A stretch of 64,000 nucleotides of DNA from Levilactobacillus tangyuanensis (GCF_003946545.1 NZ_RHOA01000005.1:1-64000), one strand, 5' to 3'. Shown: positions 35,374 through 44,900, numbered from the stretch's first letter. The notes: a model not told the origin generated them from the letters alone. Program-made: numbers and translations.

Positions 35374-36069
35374 GTGATTGCTGGATTAAATAAGGAATTA
35401 GAAGAAGTTTTTGATATTCATTTTAAAGACCAGTCATTACTTGACGAAGCCTTTACACAGGCATCGTATGTCAATGAACATCCGAACCAGGGGTTAAAAT
35501 TTTACGAGCGAATTGAATTTTTGGGGGATGCGGTGATGCAGTTGGTCGTTTCCAATTACATTTTCCGACGGTATCCGAACATGCCCCAAGGACGGTTAAC
35601 TCGGCTACGGGCGGCAATGGTTAACGAACAAAGCTTCGCTAGTTTTGCTCGGGAATGTCATTTTGATCAGTACATTCGGCTCGGCAAAGGGGAAGAAAAG
35701 GCGCAGGCTCGGCAACGGGACTCGCTACTTTGTGATATCTTCGAATCCTTCATTGGGGCATTGTACATGGATCAGGGACTGGAAAAGGTCGTTCCGTTTG
35801 TGACTCGCGTCGTCTTCCCTAAGTTGGATGAAGGCCGGTTTGATGAATTCTTTGACCACAAGACGGAGTTACAAGAACTGGTTCAACAACACGGACCGGT
35901 CGAAATTGATTACCGGTTATTAGACGAAGAAGGTCCCGACAATGACCGGGCCTTTAAGGTCGCCGTGTACGTGGACGACAAGCTGTTGGGTGAGGGACAA
36001 GGGCATTCTAAGAAGCATGCGGAACAAAACGCTGCCAGACATGCCCTCGAAAATTTAGAAACGAAGTAG
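35374..36069 (+). CDS. rnc: Ribonuclease III
   Basis: Double-strand-specific RNase (231 residues) that processes rRNA precursors and structured mRNAs. Catalytic domain (about 1-150) has the signature ERIEFLGDAVMQL; CDIFESFIGALYMDQG provides the second acidic site. The dsRNA-binding domain is about 160-230, ending GHSKKHAEQNAARHAL. GTG start at 35374 with GAGGG 9 nt upstream. Followed after 12 nt by smc, the conserved rnc-smc-ftsY order. Confidence 0.97.
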   Translation: MIAGLNKELEEVFDIHFKDQSLLDEAFTQASYVNEHPNQGLKFYERIEFLGDAVMQLVVSNYIFRRYPNMPQGRLTRLRAAMVNEQSFASFARECHFDQYIRLGKGEEKAQARQRDSLLCDIFESFIGALYMDQGLEKVVPFVTRVVFPKLDEGRFDEFFDHKTELQELVQQHGPVEIDYRLLDEEGPDNDRAFKVAVYVDDKLLGEGQGHSKKHAEQNAARHALENLETK

Positions 36070-36081
36070 GGATGACTAGCG

Positions 36082-39000
36082 ATGCGGTTAAAGACATTAG
36101 AAATTAGCGGATTCAAGTCCTTCGCGGATAAAACCCGCATTGACTTCTTGCCGGGAATGACTGGCATCGTCGGCCCCAATGGTAGTGGAAAGAGTAACAT
36201 CTCGGAAGCGGTTCGCTGGGTTTTAGGGGAACAATCGGCCAAGAGCCTGCGGGGCAGTAAGATGCCCGATGTTATCTTTGCGGGTTCCGCCGATCGGCAC
36301 CCACTGAACCGGGCATCCGTGGCCATTACTTTTGACAACAGTGATCATTATTTAAAGAGTGACTATACCGAACTGACGATCAGTCGGGTGTTGTATCGAA
36401 ATGGCGACAGCGATTACCAATTAAATGGGCAAAGCTGTCGGTTGAAGGACATCACGGAACTGTTGATGGATTCGGGGATGGGGCAAGATTCCTTCTCGAT
36501 TATCTCGCAAGGGCGGGTCGAAGCGATCTTTAACAGCAAGCCCGAAGACCGACGAAACATTATCGAAGAGGTTGCCGGCGTTTACAAATACCGGAAGCAT
36601 AAGGAAAAGGCCCAGCGTGAGCTTGATGACACGATGGCTTATTTGAATCGGGTTGAGGATATTATTGCCGAGCTCGAAGGCCGGTTGGAGCCGTTGGAAG
36701 AACAGAGTAGTCTGGCCGAGGACTATCTGGACCAACAAAAAAAGTTTGCCCTGTTGGACCGGACGCAACTGGTTCGGCAGTTGCATACTGAGTTAGACCA
36801 GAAACAAGCGGTCGACACCGAGGTTCAGGAAAAGCAAGGGCAAGTCACGGAGCATCAACGTGCCGAACAGAAACAAAATGAACGGGTTCAATCGTTGAAA
36901 GGCCGGCAGACAGAGTTATTGGCCCAAAAGGACGATCTGCAGGCGAAACTCGTTTCCGCCACTCAGTTGGTTGAGCAGTCCCAGGGACAGGTTAATCTGT
37001 CTGGCGAACAACAGCGTCATCAGGCTGAGCAACGGCAACAGCTGGAAGCCCAACTGGTGGCGACCAAGGACCAAATCCAGGAAAATCAGGCGCGATTAGC
37101 CGATGTGCAAAAGCAGTTGACGGCCCTGACTAGTGAGATGGCCGCGACGAAGACGGTTATTCGCGATCTGACTAAGGCCACCGATCCGAAAAACATGGCC
37201 GACCTGCGAGAACAGATTGAGCAACAGCGAAACACCTATTTTGACCAGAAGCAACAGGTTGCCAATTGGCGTAACGAGCAACAATATCGGCAACAGGATC
37301 AGGAACGCCGGCAACAAGCCGGTCAACGGGTACAGCAACAGCTGGCCACGCTCCAGTCGGATTCGACGACCGCCAAGCAGGCCGTTGTGGCGTTAACGAC
37401 TCAGGCAACCGCGTTAAAGGGGCAACTGACCGAGGCCGAACAAAACCTGGATGCCGAGGCCGGTCACTACCAGCAAGTGGAGAAAACGTATCAGGGTCTC
37501 CAGCATAACTGGCAGTCGGCCTTAGAAGTTTACCAACGGGCCCAGACTAAGGTGGCCAGTCAGCAGGCCGCTTCTGCCGAATATGGTGGCTTTTATCAAG
37601 GGGTGCGGGCCATTTTGAAACAACGGCAACGATTCCGTGGGCTGCTTGGCGCGGTCTCCGAGTTGCTTCAGGTTCCAGACCGGTATACGCAGGCCGTCGA
37701 GTTTGCCTTAGGCGGCCAACTGCAACAGGTGGTTGTCGATGACGAAACCACGGCTAAGGCAGCGGTTGGTTACCTGCGGGAACAACGAGCCGGCCGGGCC
37801 ACTTTCTTACCGCTGAGCACCATTCGTGGCCGTCAGGTCGACCGTAACACGCTGAGTCTCTTGCACAGCATGCCGGGGTATCTGGGGGTTGCGAGTGATC
37901 TGGTCACGATTGATACTCAGGCTCAGGTTATTTTGCAATATCTACTTGGAACCACGATCTTTGCGGCCAACTTAGATAGCGCTGTGGCGATTAGCCAACG
38001 GATTCATCATCGCTACCGGATCGTTAGCCTCAGTGGGGATGTTGTCAGCGCAAGTGGGGCCATTACCGGTGGCCAGACGAAGCAGACCCATAGCAGCGTT
38101 TTACGTCAACAACAGGAGCTGCAACAACTTGAGGGCTCCATTAAACAGATGCAACAACAATTGACCGACCAGGAGGCCAAGATTAAGGCCCAACGGTCGG
38201 TGCTGATGAGCAGTGAAAAACGGCGGCAGGATTTGCAGGCCACCATTAACGACCTGCAGCCAAAGTGTCGTCAATTGGATGACCAATTGGCTAATGCCCA
38301 GACGACGGCTGACCAGGCACAACGTAAATTGGCCGCGGCGGAACTCGAGATTAAACAGGCCACAACGGGCGATGATGATGCGAAGACGGCCGAGTTGACC
38401 GAGCATATCAAGGCCGGTGAAGCGGCGATCGTCGAGACGGAAGCGGCCGTGAAGGCCCTACAAGATCGCCTGGAAACATTAGGGACCGATCAGGAGGCCC
38501 AGCAAGCAACGTTGAATCAGAAGCAGACCTGGCTAGCCGGGGCCAAAGAGCGCCGGCAACAGCAGGCAGCCACGGTTCAGCAGTTATCGACCGACGAACA
38601 GGCCGGTCGTGACCGAACCCAGAGCCTGCAAGACCAATTGAAACAGTTGAGCCAGCAGCAAGCCTTAACACCGGCCTCGGCCCAGCAGCAGCTGAAGTCG
38701 GCCCAAGCGGACCGACAACAGATTGAGCAGGATCTGGCCACGACGAACGAGCAATTGACCACGGTTAATGACGATCTGGCCGCCGCAGAGACGGCTAATC
38801 AGCGGACCAGTGGCCTTCTGCAACTGGCCAATGATGATTTGCAACGGGCCCAGGTGCAACAGGCCCGGTTAGCCGCTCTGATTGATCAGCAACAGAATCA
38901 ATTGTCCGAGAAATATTCGTTGAGTCTAGCGGCCGCCGAACAGGATGTCAGTGACATTGCTCCCGATGAATTGGCCGTTCAATTAAAGCTATTGAAGCGG

Positions 39001-39636
39001 GGACTCGATGAGATCGGCTCGGTTAACGTCAACGCGATTGAGGAATATCATGAGGTAAAGGAACGTTACGACTTCTTGACACAGCAGCGCGACGATCTCC
39101 TAACCGCTAAGGACCAGTTAACCACGACGATGACGGAGTTAGACGATCAGGTGAAGACCCGTTTCAAGGCGAGCTTCGATCAGATCGCGGCGAAGTTTAC
39201 GGCGACCTTCCGGCAGATGTTTGGCGGTGGGACGGCCGAATTGGTCTTAACCGATCCCGATAACTTGTTAACCACAGGCATCGATATCATGGCACAGCCA
39301 CCTGGCAAGAAATTCCAGAATATGGGACTGTTGTCCGGGGGCGAACGGGCGTTGACCGCCATCACCCTGTTATTTGCCATCCTACAGGTGCAGCCAGTAC
39401 CATTCTGCATTCTGGATGAGGTCGAAGCGGCCTTGGATCCGGCCAATGTGACCCGATTCGCCCGCTACATTCACCAATTCCAGGACCAAACGCAATTTAT
39501 TGTGATTACCCACCGTAAAGAAACCATGGTGCAGGCCGATATTTTATACGGCGTCACCATGCAAGAATCCGGCGTTTCCAAAATGGTCGCCGTTGATCTT
39601 GACCAAGAAACCACCACGGAAAGGAAGCCATCTTAA
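36082..39636 (+). CDS. smc: Chromosome partition protein Smc
   Basis: Condensin ATPase (1184 residues) that organises and segregates the chromosome. Walker A GPNGSGKSNISEAVRW is at about 32-47. Two long Gln/Glu-rich coiled coils flank a hinge at about 515-640, with the Gly-rich SGAITGG at its end. The C-terminal ATPase lobe has the ABC signature LLSGGERALTAI and Walker B FCILDEVEAALDPAN. The coiled coil is unusually rich in Gln. The stop codon overlaps the ftsY ATG (TAATG). Confidence 0.97.
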   Translation: MRLKTLEISGFKSFADKTRIDFLPGMTGIVGPNGSGKSNISEAVRWVLGEQSAKSLRGSKMPDVIFAGSADRHPLNRASVAITFDNSDHYLKSDYTELTISRVLYRNGDSDYQLNGQSCRLKDITELLMDSGMGQDSFSIISQGRVEAIFNSKPEDRRNIIEEVAGVYKYRKHKEKAQRELDDTMAYLNRVEDIIAELEGRLEPLEEQSSLAEDYLDQQKKFALLDRTQLVRQLHTELDQKQAVDTEVQEKQGQVTEHQRAEQKQNERVQSLKGRQTELLAQKDDLQAKLVSATQLVEQSQGQVNLSGEQQRHQAEQRQQLEAQLVATKDQIQENQARLADVQKQLTALTSEMAATKTVIRDLTKATDPKNMADLREQIEQQRNTYFDQKQQVANWRNEQQYRQQDQERRQQAGQRVQQQLATLQSDSTTAKQAVVALTTQATALKGQLTEAEQNLDAEAGHYQQVEKTYQGLQHNWQSALEVYQRAQTKVASQQAASAEYGGFYQGVRAILKQRQRFRGLLGAVSELLQVPDRYTQAVEFALGGQLQQVVVDDETTAKAAVGYLREQRAGRATFLPLSTIRGRQVDRNTLSLLHSMPGYLGVASDLVTIDTQAQVILQYLLGTTIFAANLDSAVAISQRIHHRYRIVSLSGDVVSASGAITGGQTKQTHSSVLRQQQELQQLEGSIKQMQQQLTDQEAKIKAQRSVLMSSEKRRQDLQATINDLQPKCRQLDDQLANAQTTADQAQRKLAAAELEIKQATTGDDDAKTAELTEHIKAGEAAIVETEAAVKALQDRLETLGTDQEAQQATLNQKQTWLAGAKERRQQQAATVQQLSTDEQAGRDRTQSLQDQLKQLSQQQALTPASAQQQLKSAQADRQQIEQDLATTNEQLTTVNDDLAAAETANQRTSGLLQLANDDLQRAQVQQARLAALIDQQQNQLSEKYSLSLAAAEQDVSDIAPDELAVQLKLLKRGLDEIGSVNVNAIEEYHEVKERYDFLTQQRDDLLTAKDQLTTTMTELDDQVKTRFKASFDQIAAKFTATFRQMFGGGTAELVLTDPDNLLTTGIDIMAQPPGKKFQNMGLLSGGERALTAITLLFAILQVQPVPFCILDEVEAALDPANVTRFARYIHQFQDQTQFIVITHRKETMVQADILYGVTMQESGVSKMVAVDLDQETTTERKPS

Positions 39637-41012
39637 TGGGATTATTTGATATTTTTCGGCGCCGGGCCAAGGAAGAACCGACCAACCAGGCCGAGAATGA
39701 AACGCCAGCCAGTGAAAGTGACGTCACCAGTGAAGCCCCGGTAGCCAGTGAGGCCAGTGAAACGAATGAGGTCACCAGTGAAGCGGCCCCCGTTACCAGC
39801 GAGAGTGAGGTTGCTGAGCCGGTTAGCGAGAGTGAAACCGTTGTGGCCAGTGAGTCCGAGTCTAGTGAATCAGAAGCAAATGACCCGGTAGCCAGCGAGG
39901 TCACTGCCAGTGAAACAACGGCTTCGGCTGACACTGAGTCCGAGACCGAGATCACTAGTGAGAGCGAAGAGACGGTCAGTGAAGCCTCGGAGAGTGAAGC
40001 CCCGGTTGAATCCGAGGCGGAACCATCGCCAGTGGCGGAAACCGAAACCCCCGTTGAAAAGACCGACGAACAGCTCTATGACCAGGGGTTGGAGAAGACA
40101 CGGACCACATTTGGTGAGCGGCTGAATGCCCTGCTCGCTAACTTCCGTCACGTCGACGAGAGCTTCTTCGATGACTTAGAGGAGACTCTGATCGGGGCCG
40201 ACGTTGGCTTCGACATGGCCGTCAAGTTAAGTGACGAGCTACGTGATGAGGTTAAACTTCAAAATGCTAAGAAACCCCAGGATGTTCAGAACGTCGTCGT
40301 CGAAAAGCTGGTTGAAATCTACGATGCCGCTGGAAACGACGAGAGTACGGCCTTGAACATGGCCGAATCCGGTCCCACGGTGATCCTGTTCGTCGGGGTC
40401 AACGGGGTTGGGAAAACCACGACCATCGGAAAGATGGCCAACCGGTACCATGAGGCTGGCAAGAAGGTCTTACTGGCCGCCGCGGACACGTTCCGGGCCG
40501 GTGCCACCGAACAACTCGATGTGTGGGCTAAGCGGGCCGACGTGGATATCGTAACGGGGAAACCCCAATCGGATCCCGCTGCGGTTGTGTTTGACGCCGT
40601 ACAAAAGGCTAAAAAAGAGGACTATGACATTCTCTTTGTCGATACCGCTGGCCGACTGCAGAACAAGGTTAACTTGATGAATGAGTTGTCGAAGATGAAA
40701 CGGATTATTACCCGTGAAATTCCAGCAGCCCCTCACGAAGTATTATTGGTGTTGGACGCGACGACCGGTCAAAATGCGTTGACGCAGGCTAAGTTATTCA
40801 AGGAATCGACCGATGTCACCGGGATTGTGTTGACTAAGTTGGATGGGACCGCCCGTGGTGGGATTGTCTTGGCTATCCGTAATGAACTCCACGTTCCCGT
40901 GAAGTTTATTGGGCTAGGCGAACAGATCTCTGACTTGCGGCCATTTGACCCGAACGAGTTTGTTTACGGCCTGTTCAAAGGGCTCATCGATGTTAATGCA
41001 TTAAAAAAATAA
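39636..41012 (+). CDS. ftsY: Signal recognition particle receptor FtsY
   Basis: SRP receptor GTPase (458 residues) that docks Ffh-ribosome complexes at the membrane. Residues about 15-145 are an acidic low-complexity region built from Ser-Glu, Ala-Ser-Glu and Val-Thr-Ser-Glu units. The NG domain follows, with GVNGVGKTTTIGKMA (G1), DTFRAGATEQL, DTAGRLQNK (G3) and LTKLDGTARGG (G4). The acidic A-domain is a membrane/ribosome-contact region in the family; here it is longer and more repetitive than usual. It is the last gene of rnc-smc-ftsY. Confidence 0.97.
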   Translation: MGLFDIFRRRAKEEPTNQAENETPASESDVTSEAPVASEASETNEVTSEAAPVTSESEVAEPVSESETVVASESESSESEANDPVASEVTASETTASADTESETEITSESEETVSEASESEAPVESEAEPSPVAETETPVEKTDEQLYDQGLEKTRTTFGERLNALLANFRHVDESFFDDLEETLIGADVGFDMAVKLSDELRDEVKLQNAKKPQDVQNVVVEKLVEIYDAAGNDESTALNMAESGPTVILFVGVNGVGKTTTIGKMANRYHEAGKKVLLAAADTFRAGATEQLDVWAKRADVDIVTGKPQSDPAAVVFDAVQKAKKEDYDILFVDTAGRLQNKVNLMNELSKMKRIITREIPAAPHEVLLVLDATTGQNALTQAKLFKESTDVTGIVLTKLDGTARGGIVLAIRNELHVPVKFIGLGEQISDLRPFDPNEFVYGLFKGLIDVNALKK

Positions 41013-41053
41013 TGGTAAAATTTCGGTGAAAGACAAGGAGCGGGGTGTGACTG

Positions 41054-41758
41054 ATGACTAAACGACGAGCACTGGTTATTGCGGTTGGTGTCATCACTTT
41101 TTTCCTCTTCGTGGGAATTCTTATTTCTGAAGCCGAATTTCTTGTTGAGAATGATGTCGACCATTGGGATTTCAAGCTTCTGTTGTTATTGGTGTTGACG
41201 GGAGTCGGGTTAGTCGCGACGATGCTTTCGGTGATTATGAATAGGTACTTCAGTCATCACCTCGTCGTGCCGGTACTCCTCGTCATGCTGTTTTTAGGCG
41301 TTAAAGCGCTGCCGGTCCGGTTAGCCGACTATCGGCAGGTCTTTTATCCGATTAGTAACTCGGAAGTGGATAAGGTTTCTCGGCTCAAGCTAAGCAAGGA
41401 TGATGATTATCAGATCTACTTGTATCGATCGGACGATAAAGAATCCATTCGGTTCATGTCGAGGCTGAAGGCTTGTTTGAAGGCCGGAGACCAGAGCGTC
41501 GAGACCTATGACCTGACCAGGGCTAAAGCAAAGCTGACGACTGGTCAGTACGCGGCGCTCATCAAGCGGCTGGGCGTCGAAAAGCTCCCCACCATGGTCT
41601 TCAGTTATCGGGGCCTGGCCAAGAATAGTAAGCCGTCCATGGTCACCTTTAACGCGATTAACGATCAGACGAGGTTTTCCACGATGCAGCGCTATTTGAA
41701 TGGCGATCGTGATAAAATTTCTGGACCGGGAATTGTGTTCAGGGGTAGTGAACCTTAG
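41054..41758 (+). CDS. Membrane protein with extracytoplasmic thioredoxin-like domain
   Basis: Unrecognised 234-residue protein 41 nt after ftsY. Three hydrophobic segments lie at about 7-27, 42-62 and 70-86. The remaining 145 residues look like a thioredoxin fold: a YQIYLYRSDD strand, then helix, and a VEKLPTMVFSYRG segment with the cis-proline-type Pro. The catalytic CxxC is absent (SDDKESI at that place), so it is unlikely to be an oxidoreductase. Bacteriocin accessory-type proteins have a similar fold, but this link is weak. A terminator follows. Confidence 0.7.
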   Translation: MTKRRALVIAVGVITFFLFVGILISEAEFLVENDVDHWDFKLLLLLVLTGVGLVATMLSVIMNRYFSHHLVVPVLLVMLFLGVKALPVRLADYRQVFYPISNSEVDKVSRLKLSKDDDYQIYLYRSDDKESIRFMSRLKACLKAGDQSVETYDLTRAKAKLTTGQYAALIKRLGVEKLPTMVFSYRGLAKNSKPSMVTFNAINDQTRFSTMQRYLNGDRDKISGPGIVFRGSEP

Positions 41759-41787
41759 CGATCGACCGCTATTGACCGTTAAAATAG

Positions 41788-41823
41788 AAAATGGTGTTCT
41801 CAAAGTTGAGAACGCCATTTTTT
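41788..41823 (+). terminator. Terminator after the 41054 gene
   Basis: Long stem (AAAATGG-GTTCTC with GAGAAC-CCATTTT, one G-T pair) with a short loop and T-run. Confidence 0.88.
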
Positions 41824-41929
41824 AATGGGATGGGTCGATCAGTGTGTTTCAACGCTTTTAAATCGTTAGGGTCGAGTGGGGGTAACCACCCATAAGAATG
41901 GTCAGATTGAAATACAAATAAAATAGACT

Positions 41930-41965
41930 TTGATAATTGTTTTTTTTTTGAAGTTGGCCTAACAT
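41930..41965 (+). promoter_or_regulatory. Putative promoter with T10 tract, secreted protein A
   Basis: TTGATA (41930-41935) and TAACAT (41960-41965) are separated by 24 nt that include ten consecutive T (41940-41949). The spacing is too long for a standard promoter. The paralogue at 53496 has the same arrangement. Confidence 0.35.
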
Positions 41966-42000
41966 TAAGGTGGTTCTTATTTTTAGGGAGGAATTATTTT

Positions 42001-42771
42001 ATGAAGAAAATTGTGCAAGCCATGCTGATTTTAGGTGTTGGTGCGGGGATCGTCGGTGTGACGAGCACCACGGCATCGGCCAACAGCCAGTACTCGGCTA
42101 AGCGGTCCAAGTCTGTTCGCCTGGTTTGGCGGAAGAGTATGAAGCGTCATGCCATGACGGCGACGACCGGTGCTCGGTACTCTAAGCATCTGGGTATCCG
42201 TTACAGCAACAACGACGTCACCCCAACGGTGACCTGGTATACGGATGCTCATGAAAAACTCTACAAGAAGAACAAAGGCCACAATGCCATCTATTATCAC
42301 GTTAAGAGCGCCGATGGGACCTTACAAGGTTGGATCTGGCGGGGCTATTTGAAGCCAGTTTCCACGAAGAAGAATGCCTTGGCCGCTGTCAATGCTCAAC
42401 CCGATCCTAAGAATCCCGACTGGGTTTCGTTGAAGGATGAGACACCCGTTGACAAGGAAATCCTGAGCTTATTCCCTGGCACCATTGAGGATAAGACGTT
42501 GGATGCTCAGGCCGGCAGCGTCGTTTATACCAATGACGGTGAGGAAACACCAGCCACGCCAGCGGGTCAAACCTTTATCTATCTGGCCAACAGTTCGGCT
42601 CTCATGGACACGAAGAATTACGACAAGCTGTTGACGGCGGCTGGGTATCCTGCCGCTAAGCGGGCTCAGTATCGTGGTTGGCACATTGGTGTCCGGACCC
42701 AAATCGACAACGAGTGGGGCGAAGGCATTTCTGAAGGTGACGCGGCCGTTTACCTGGCACCAGCCAAATAA
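42001..42771 (+). CDS. Secreted SH3-like protein, paralogue A
   Basis: A 256-residue exported protein. A signal peptide spans about 1-27 (cut near TASA-N). Residues about 28-119 form a basic, aromatic domain (RLVWRKSMKRHA, TWYTDAHEKLYKKNKG, GWIWRGYLK) resembling lactobacillus SH3-like surface modules. This domain is 90/92 identical to the protein at 53496. The C-terminal half is acidic and divergent, with a shared LTAAGYPAAKR-type segment near residue 220. A wall or polymer-binding role is an inference. It sits between ftsY's operon and ylxM-ffh, which are adjacent or close in other genomes. Confidence 0.85.
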   Translation: MKKIVQAMLILGVGAGIVGVTSTTASANSQYSAKRSKSVRLVWRKSMKRHAMTATTGARYSKHLGIRYSNNDVTPTVTWYTDAHEKLYKKNKGHNAIYYHVKSADGTLQGWIWRGYLKPVSTKKNALAAVNAQPDPKNPDWVSLKDETPVDKEILSLFPGTIEDKTLDAQAGSVVYTNDGEETPATPAGQTFIYLANSSALMDTKNYDKLLTAAGYPAAKRAQYRGWHIGVRTQIDNEWGEGISEGDAAVYLAPAK

Positions 42772-42792
42772 TTAAACAATTTTCATTTCGCA

Positions 42793-42828
42793 GAGGCAAT
42801 TCCTTAAGACAGGGAATTGCTTCTTTTT
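42793..42828 (+). terminator. Terminator after secreted protein A
   Basis: Stem GCAATTCC/GGAATTGC extended by GAG/TTC, 8-nt loop, five T. Confidence 0.85.
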
Positions 42829-42858
42829 GTCGTTTAGCGGTCGAGTCCGCGAAAAAAA

Positions 42859-42887
42859 TTGACGCGCCCGGTAAAAATCGGTACTCT
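42859..42887 (+). promoter_or_regulatory. Promoter of ylxM-ffh
   Basis: TTGACG (42859-42864), 17-nt spacer, TACTCT (42882-42887). Confidence 0.7.
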
Positions 42888-42921
42888 AGTAGAGTGTGTA
42901 ACTATGTGGGAGGACCCCAGT

Positions 42922-43263
42922 ATGGAGCTTGAAAAAAATAATCGAATTAATTCCCTATTTGCGTTCTACCAGCCGTTACTGACCGCAAAGCAAAATAACT
43001 ATATGCAACTTTACTATGGGGATGACTATTCCCTGGGCGAGATTGCGGAGGAATATAGCGTGAGTCGGCAGGCGGTCTATGATAACCTGCGGCGGACCGA
43101 GAAAATCCTCGACGATTATGAAGAGAAATTACATCTTTTCCAAGAATTTACCGCGAGAAACGACCAAGCGGACGAAATTCAGGCCTATGTGGCCACAAAT
43201 TATCCCCACGATGCCAAGCTTAATCGCCTCGTAGCGGGGTTGGAAAATCTAGAAGAACAATGA
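42922..43263 (+). CDS. ylxM: YlxM/p13-like helix-turn-helix protein, SRP-associated
   Basis: Small helix-turn-helix protein (113 residues) of the UPF0122 family, always next to ffh; in streptococci it modulates SRP activity. Sigma-70 region 4-like [31 protein letters not shown] (residues about 35-65). ATG at 42922 has GGGAGG 8 nt upstream; an in-frame start at 42859 falls on the -35 box and is rejected. ffh follows 20 nt downstream. Confidence 0.94.
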   Translation: MELEKNNRINSLFAFYQPLLTAKQNNYMQLYYGDDYSLGEIAEEYSVSRQAVYDNLRRTEKILDDYEEKLHLFQEFTARNDQADEIQAYVATNYPHDAKLNRLVAGLENLEEQ

Positions 43264-43282
43264 AAGTTAGGTGGCAAATCGA

Positions 43283-44725
43283 ATGGCGTTTGAAGGTTTA
43301 ACTGAACGACTACAAGGCGCGATGCGCAAGCTTCGTGGCAAAGGTAAAATTTCTGAAAAAGACCTCCGTGAAACGATGCGGGAGATTCGTCTGGCCCTCT
43401 TAGAGGCCGACGTTAACTTCACGGTCGTTAAAGACTTCGTGAAGCAGGTTCGCGACCGAGCAATGGGGGCCGACGTCCTCGAAGGGTTAAACCCGGCCCA
43501 GCAAATCGTTAAGATTGTTGACGAAGAATTAACCAAGACGATGGGTGACGAGGCCGTCTCCTTAAACAAGTCACCAAAGATCCCAACCATTATCATGATG
43601 GTTGGTCTTCAAGGGGCTGGTAAGACGACCACTGCCGGTAAGCTGGCACTGAAGTTAAAGGACGAAGAGAACGCGCGACCATTAATGATCGCGGGCGACG
43701 TTTACCGGCCAGCCGCCATTGACCAATTGGTTCAAGTGGCCGAAGGTATTGATGTGCCGGTATTCCAGCTTGGCACGGATGTTAATCCGGTCGAAATTGT
43801 TCGGCAAGGGTTGGCCCAGGCCGCCGAGAACCACAATGACTACGTGATCATCGATACCGCCGGTCGTTTACAAATTGATGAACAGTTGATGAACGAACTG
43901 AGTGAGATCAAGGATCTGGCTCATCCCGATGAAATTCTGCTGACGGTTGATGCCATGACCGGTCAAAACGCTGTGGCAACTGCCGAAGGATTCAACGATA
44001 AGTTGGATGTTACCGGGGTTGTCCTGACCAAGCTTGATGGGGATACCCGTGGTGGGGCTGCACTGTCCATTCGGGCCGTGACCGGCAAGCCAATCAAGTT
44101 CATTGGTCAAGGTGAAAAGATGACCGATTTGGACGTCTTCCACCCCGACCGGATGGCGTCACGGATCTTAGGGATGGGGGACATGCTGTCCCTGATCGAA
44201 AAGACCCAGAAGGATTTTGATGAGAAGCAGGCCAAGGCCTTAACGGAGAAAATCCAGGAAAATTCCTTTGATTTCGATGACTTCTTAGACCAATTGGAAC
44301 AGATTCAGAAGATGGGACCCATGGAAGAAATCATGAAGATGATTCCTGGCATGGCGAATAACCCTGCGCTGAAGAATGTTCAGATGGATCCGAAGGACAT
44401 GGACCACTTGAAGGCCGTTGTTTATTCAATGACCCCGCAAGAACGGGCCAATCCCGACCTCTTGAATCCTTCCCGTCGCCGGCGGATCGCCGCTGGTTCC
44501 GGTCGTCCCGTTCAGGCGGTTAACCGGATGATTAAGCAATTTAATCAGATGAAGAAGACCATGAACCAGATGTCCAAGGGGAACATGGCCGGCGTCGAAC
44601 AGATGATGGGCAGCGCCGGTGGCAGTGGCATGGGCGGCCGGATGCAGAAACTGGCCTTGAACCGGATGTCGCGGCAAATGAAGAAGAATAAGAAGAAACG
44701 TTTGAAGCGTAAGAAGCGCCGTTAA
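43283..44725 (+). CDS. ffh: Signal recognition particle protein Ffh
   Basis: SRP54 homologue (480 residues) that binds signal sequences and SRP RNA and docks with FtsY (39636). N domain, then G domain with GLQGAGKTTTAGKLA, DTAGRLQID and LTKLDGDTRGG. The C-terminal M domain is Met-rich with the RNA-binding SGRPVQAVNRMIKQF region and a very basic tail of Lys/Arg. ATG at 43283 has AGGTGG 8 nt upstream; a GTG at 43271 lies in that site. Confidence 0.97.
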   Translation: MAFEGLTERLQGAMRKLRGKGKISEKDLRETMREIRLALLEADVNFTVVKDFVKQVRDRAMGADVLEGLNPAQQIVKIVDEELTKTMGDEAVSLNKSPKIPTIIMMVGLQGAGKTTTAGKLALKLKDEENARPLMIAGDVYRPAAIDQLVQVAEGIDVPVFQLGTDVNPVEIVRQGLAQAAENHNDYVIIDTAGRLQIDEQLMNELSEIKDLAHPDEILLTVDAMTGQNAVATAEGFNDKLDVTGVVLTKLDGDTRGGAALSIRAVTGKPIKFIGQGEKMTDLDVFHPDRMASRILGMGDMLSLIEKTQKDFDEKQAKALTEKIQENSFDFDDFLDQLEQIQKMGPMEEIMKMIPGMANNPALKNVQMDPKDMDHLKAVVYSMTPQERANPDLLNPSRRRRIAAGSGRPVQAVNRMIKQFNQMKKTMNQMSKGNMAGVEQMMGSAGGSGMGGRMQKLALNRMSRQMKKNKKKRLKRKKRR

Positions 44726-44783
44726 AGCAATGGCGCGTGGCTGCCAGATTGCCTTTATTGGTGGCGGACGTGAGGACAATGTC

Positions 44784-44816
44784 GGGTAGCGACCGCGGTC
44801 GCTACCCTATTTTTTA
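44784..44816 (+). terminator. Terminator after ffh
   Basis: 24-nt perfect palindrome (GGGTAGCGACCG and its complement) followed by TATTTTTT. Confidence 0.92.
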
Positions 44817-44853
44817 ACAAATCAATAATGTTAATCATTTAATCGCTTTTTTG

Positions 44854-44882
44854 TAGACTGCTCAAGGAAACTCCGGTATAAT
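44854..44882 (+). promoter_or_regulatory. Promoter of the riboswitch-ATPase unit
   Basis: TAGACT (44854-44859), 17-nt spacer, TATAAT (44877-44882). Transcription would start near 44889, just upstream of the aptamer. Confidence 0.65.
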
Positions 44883-44900
44883 TCTGGTTATAGAAATCAA

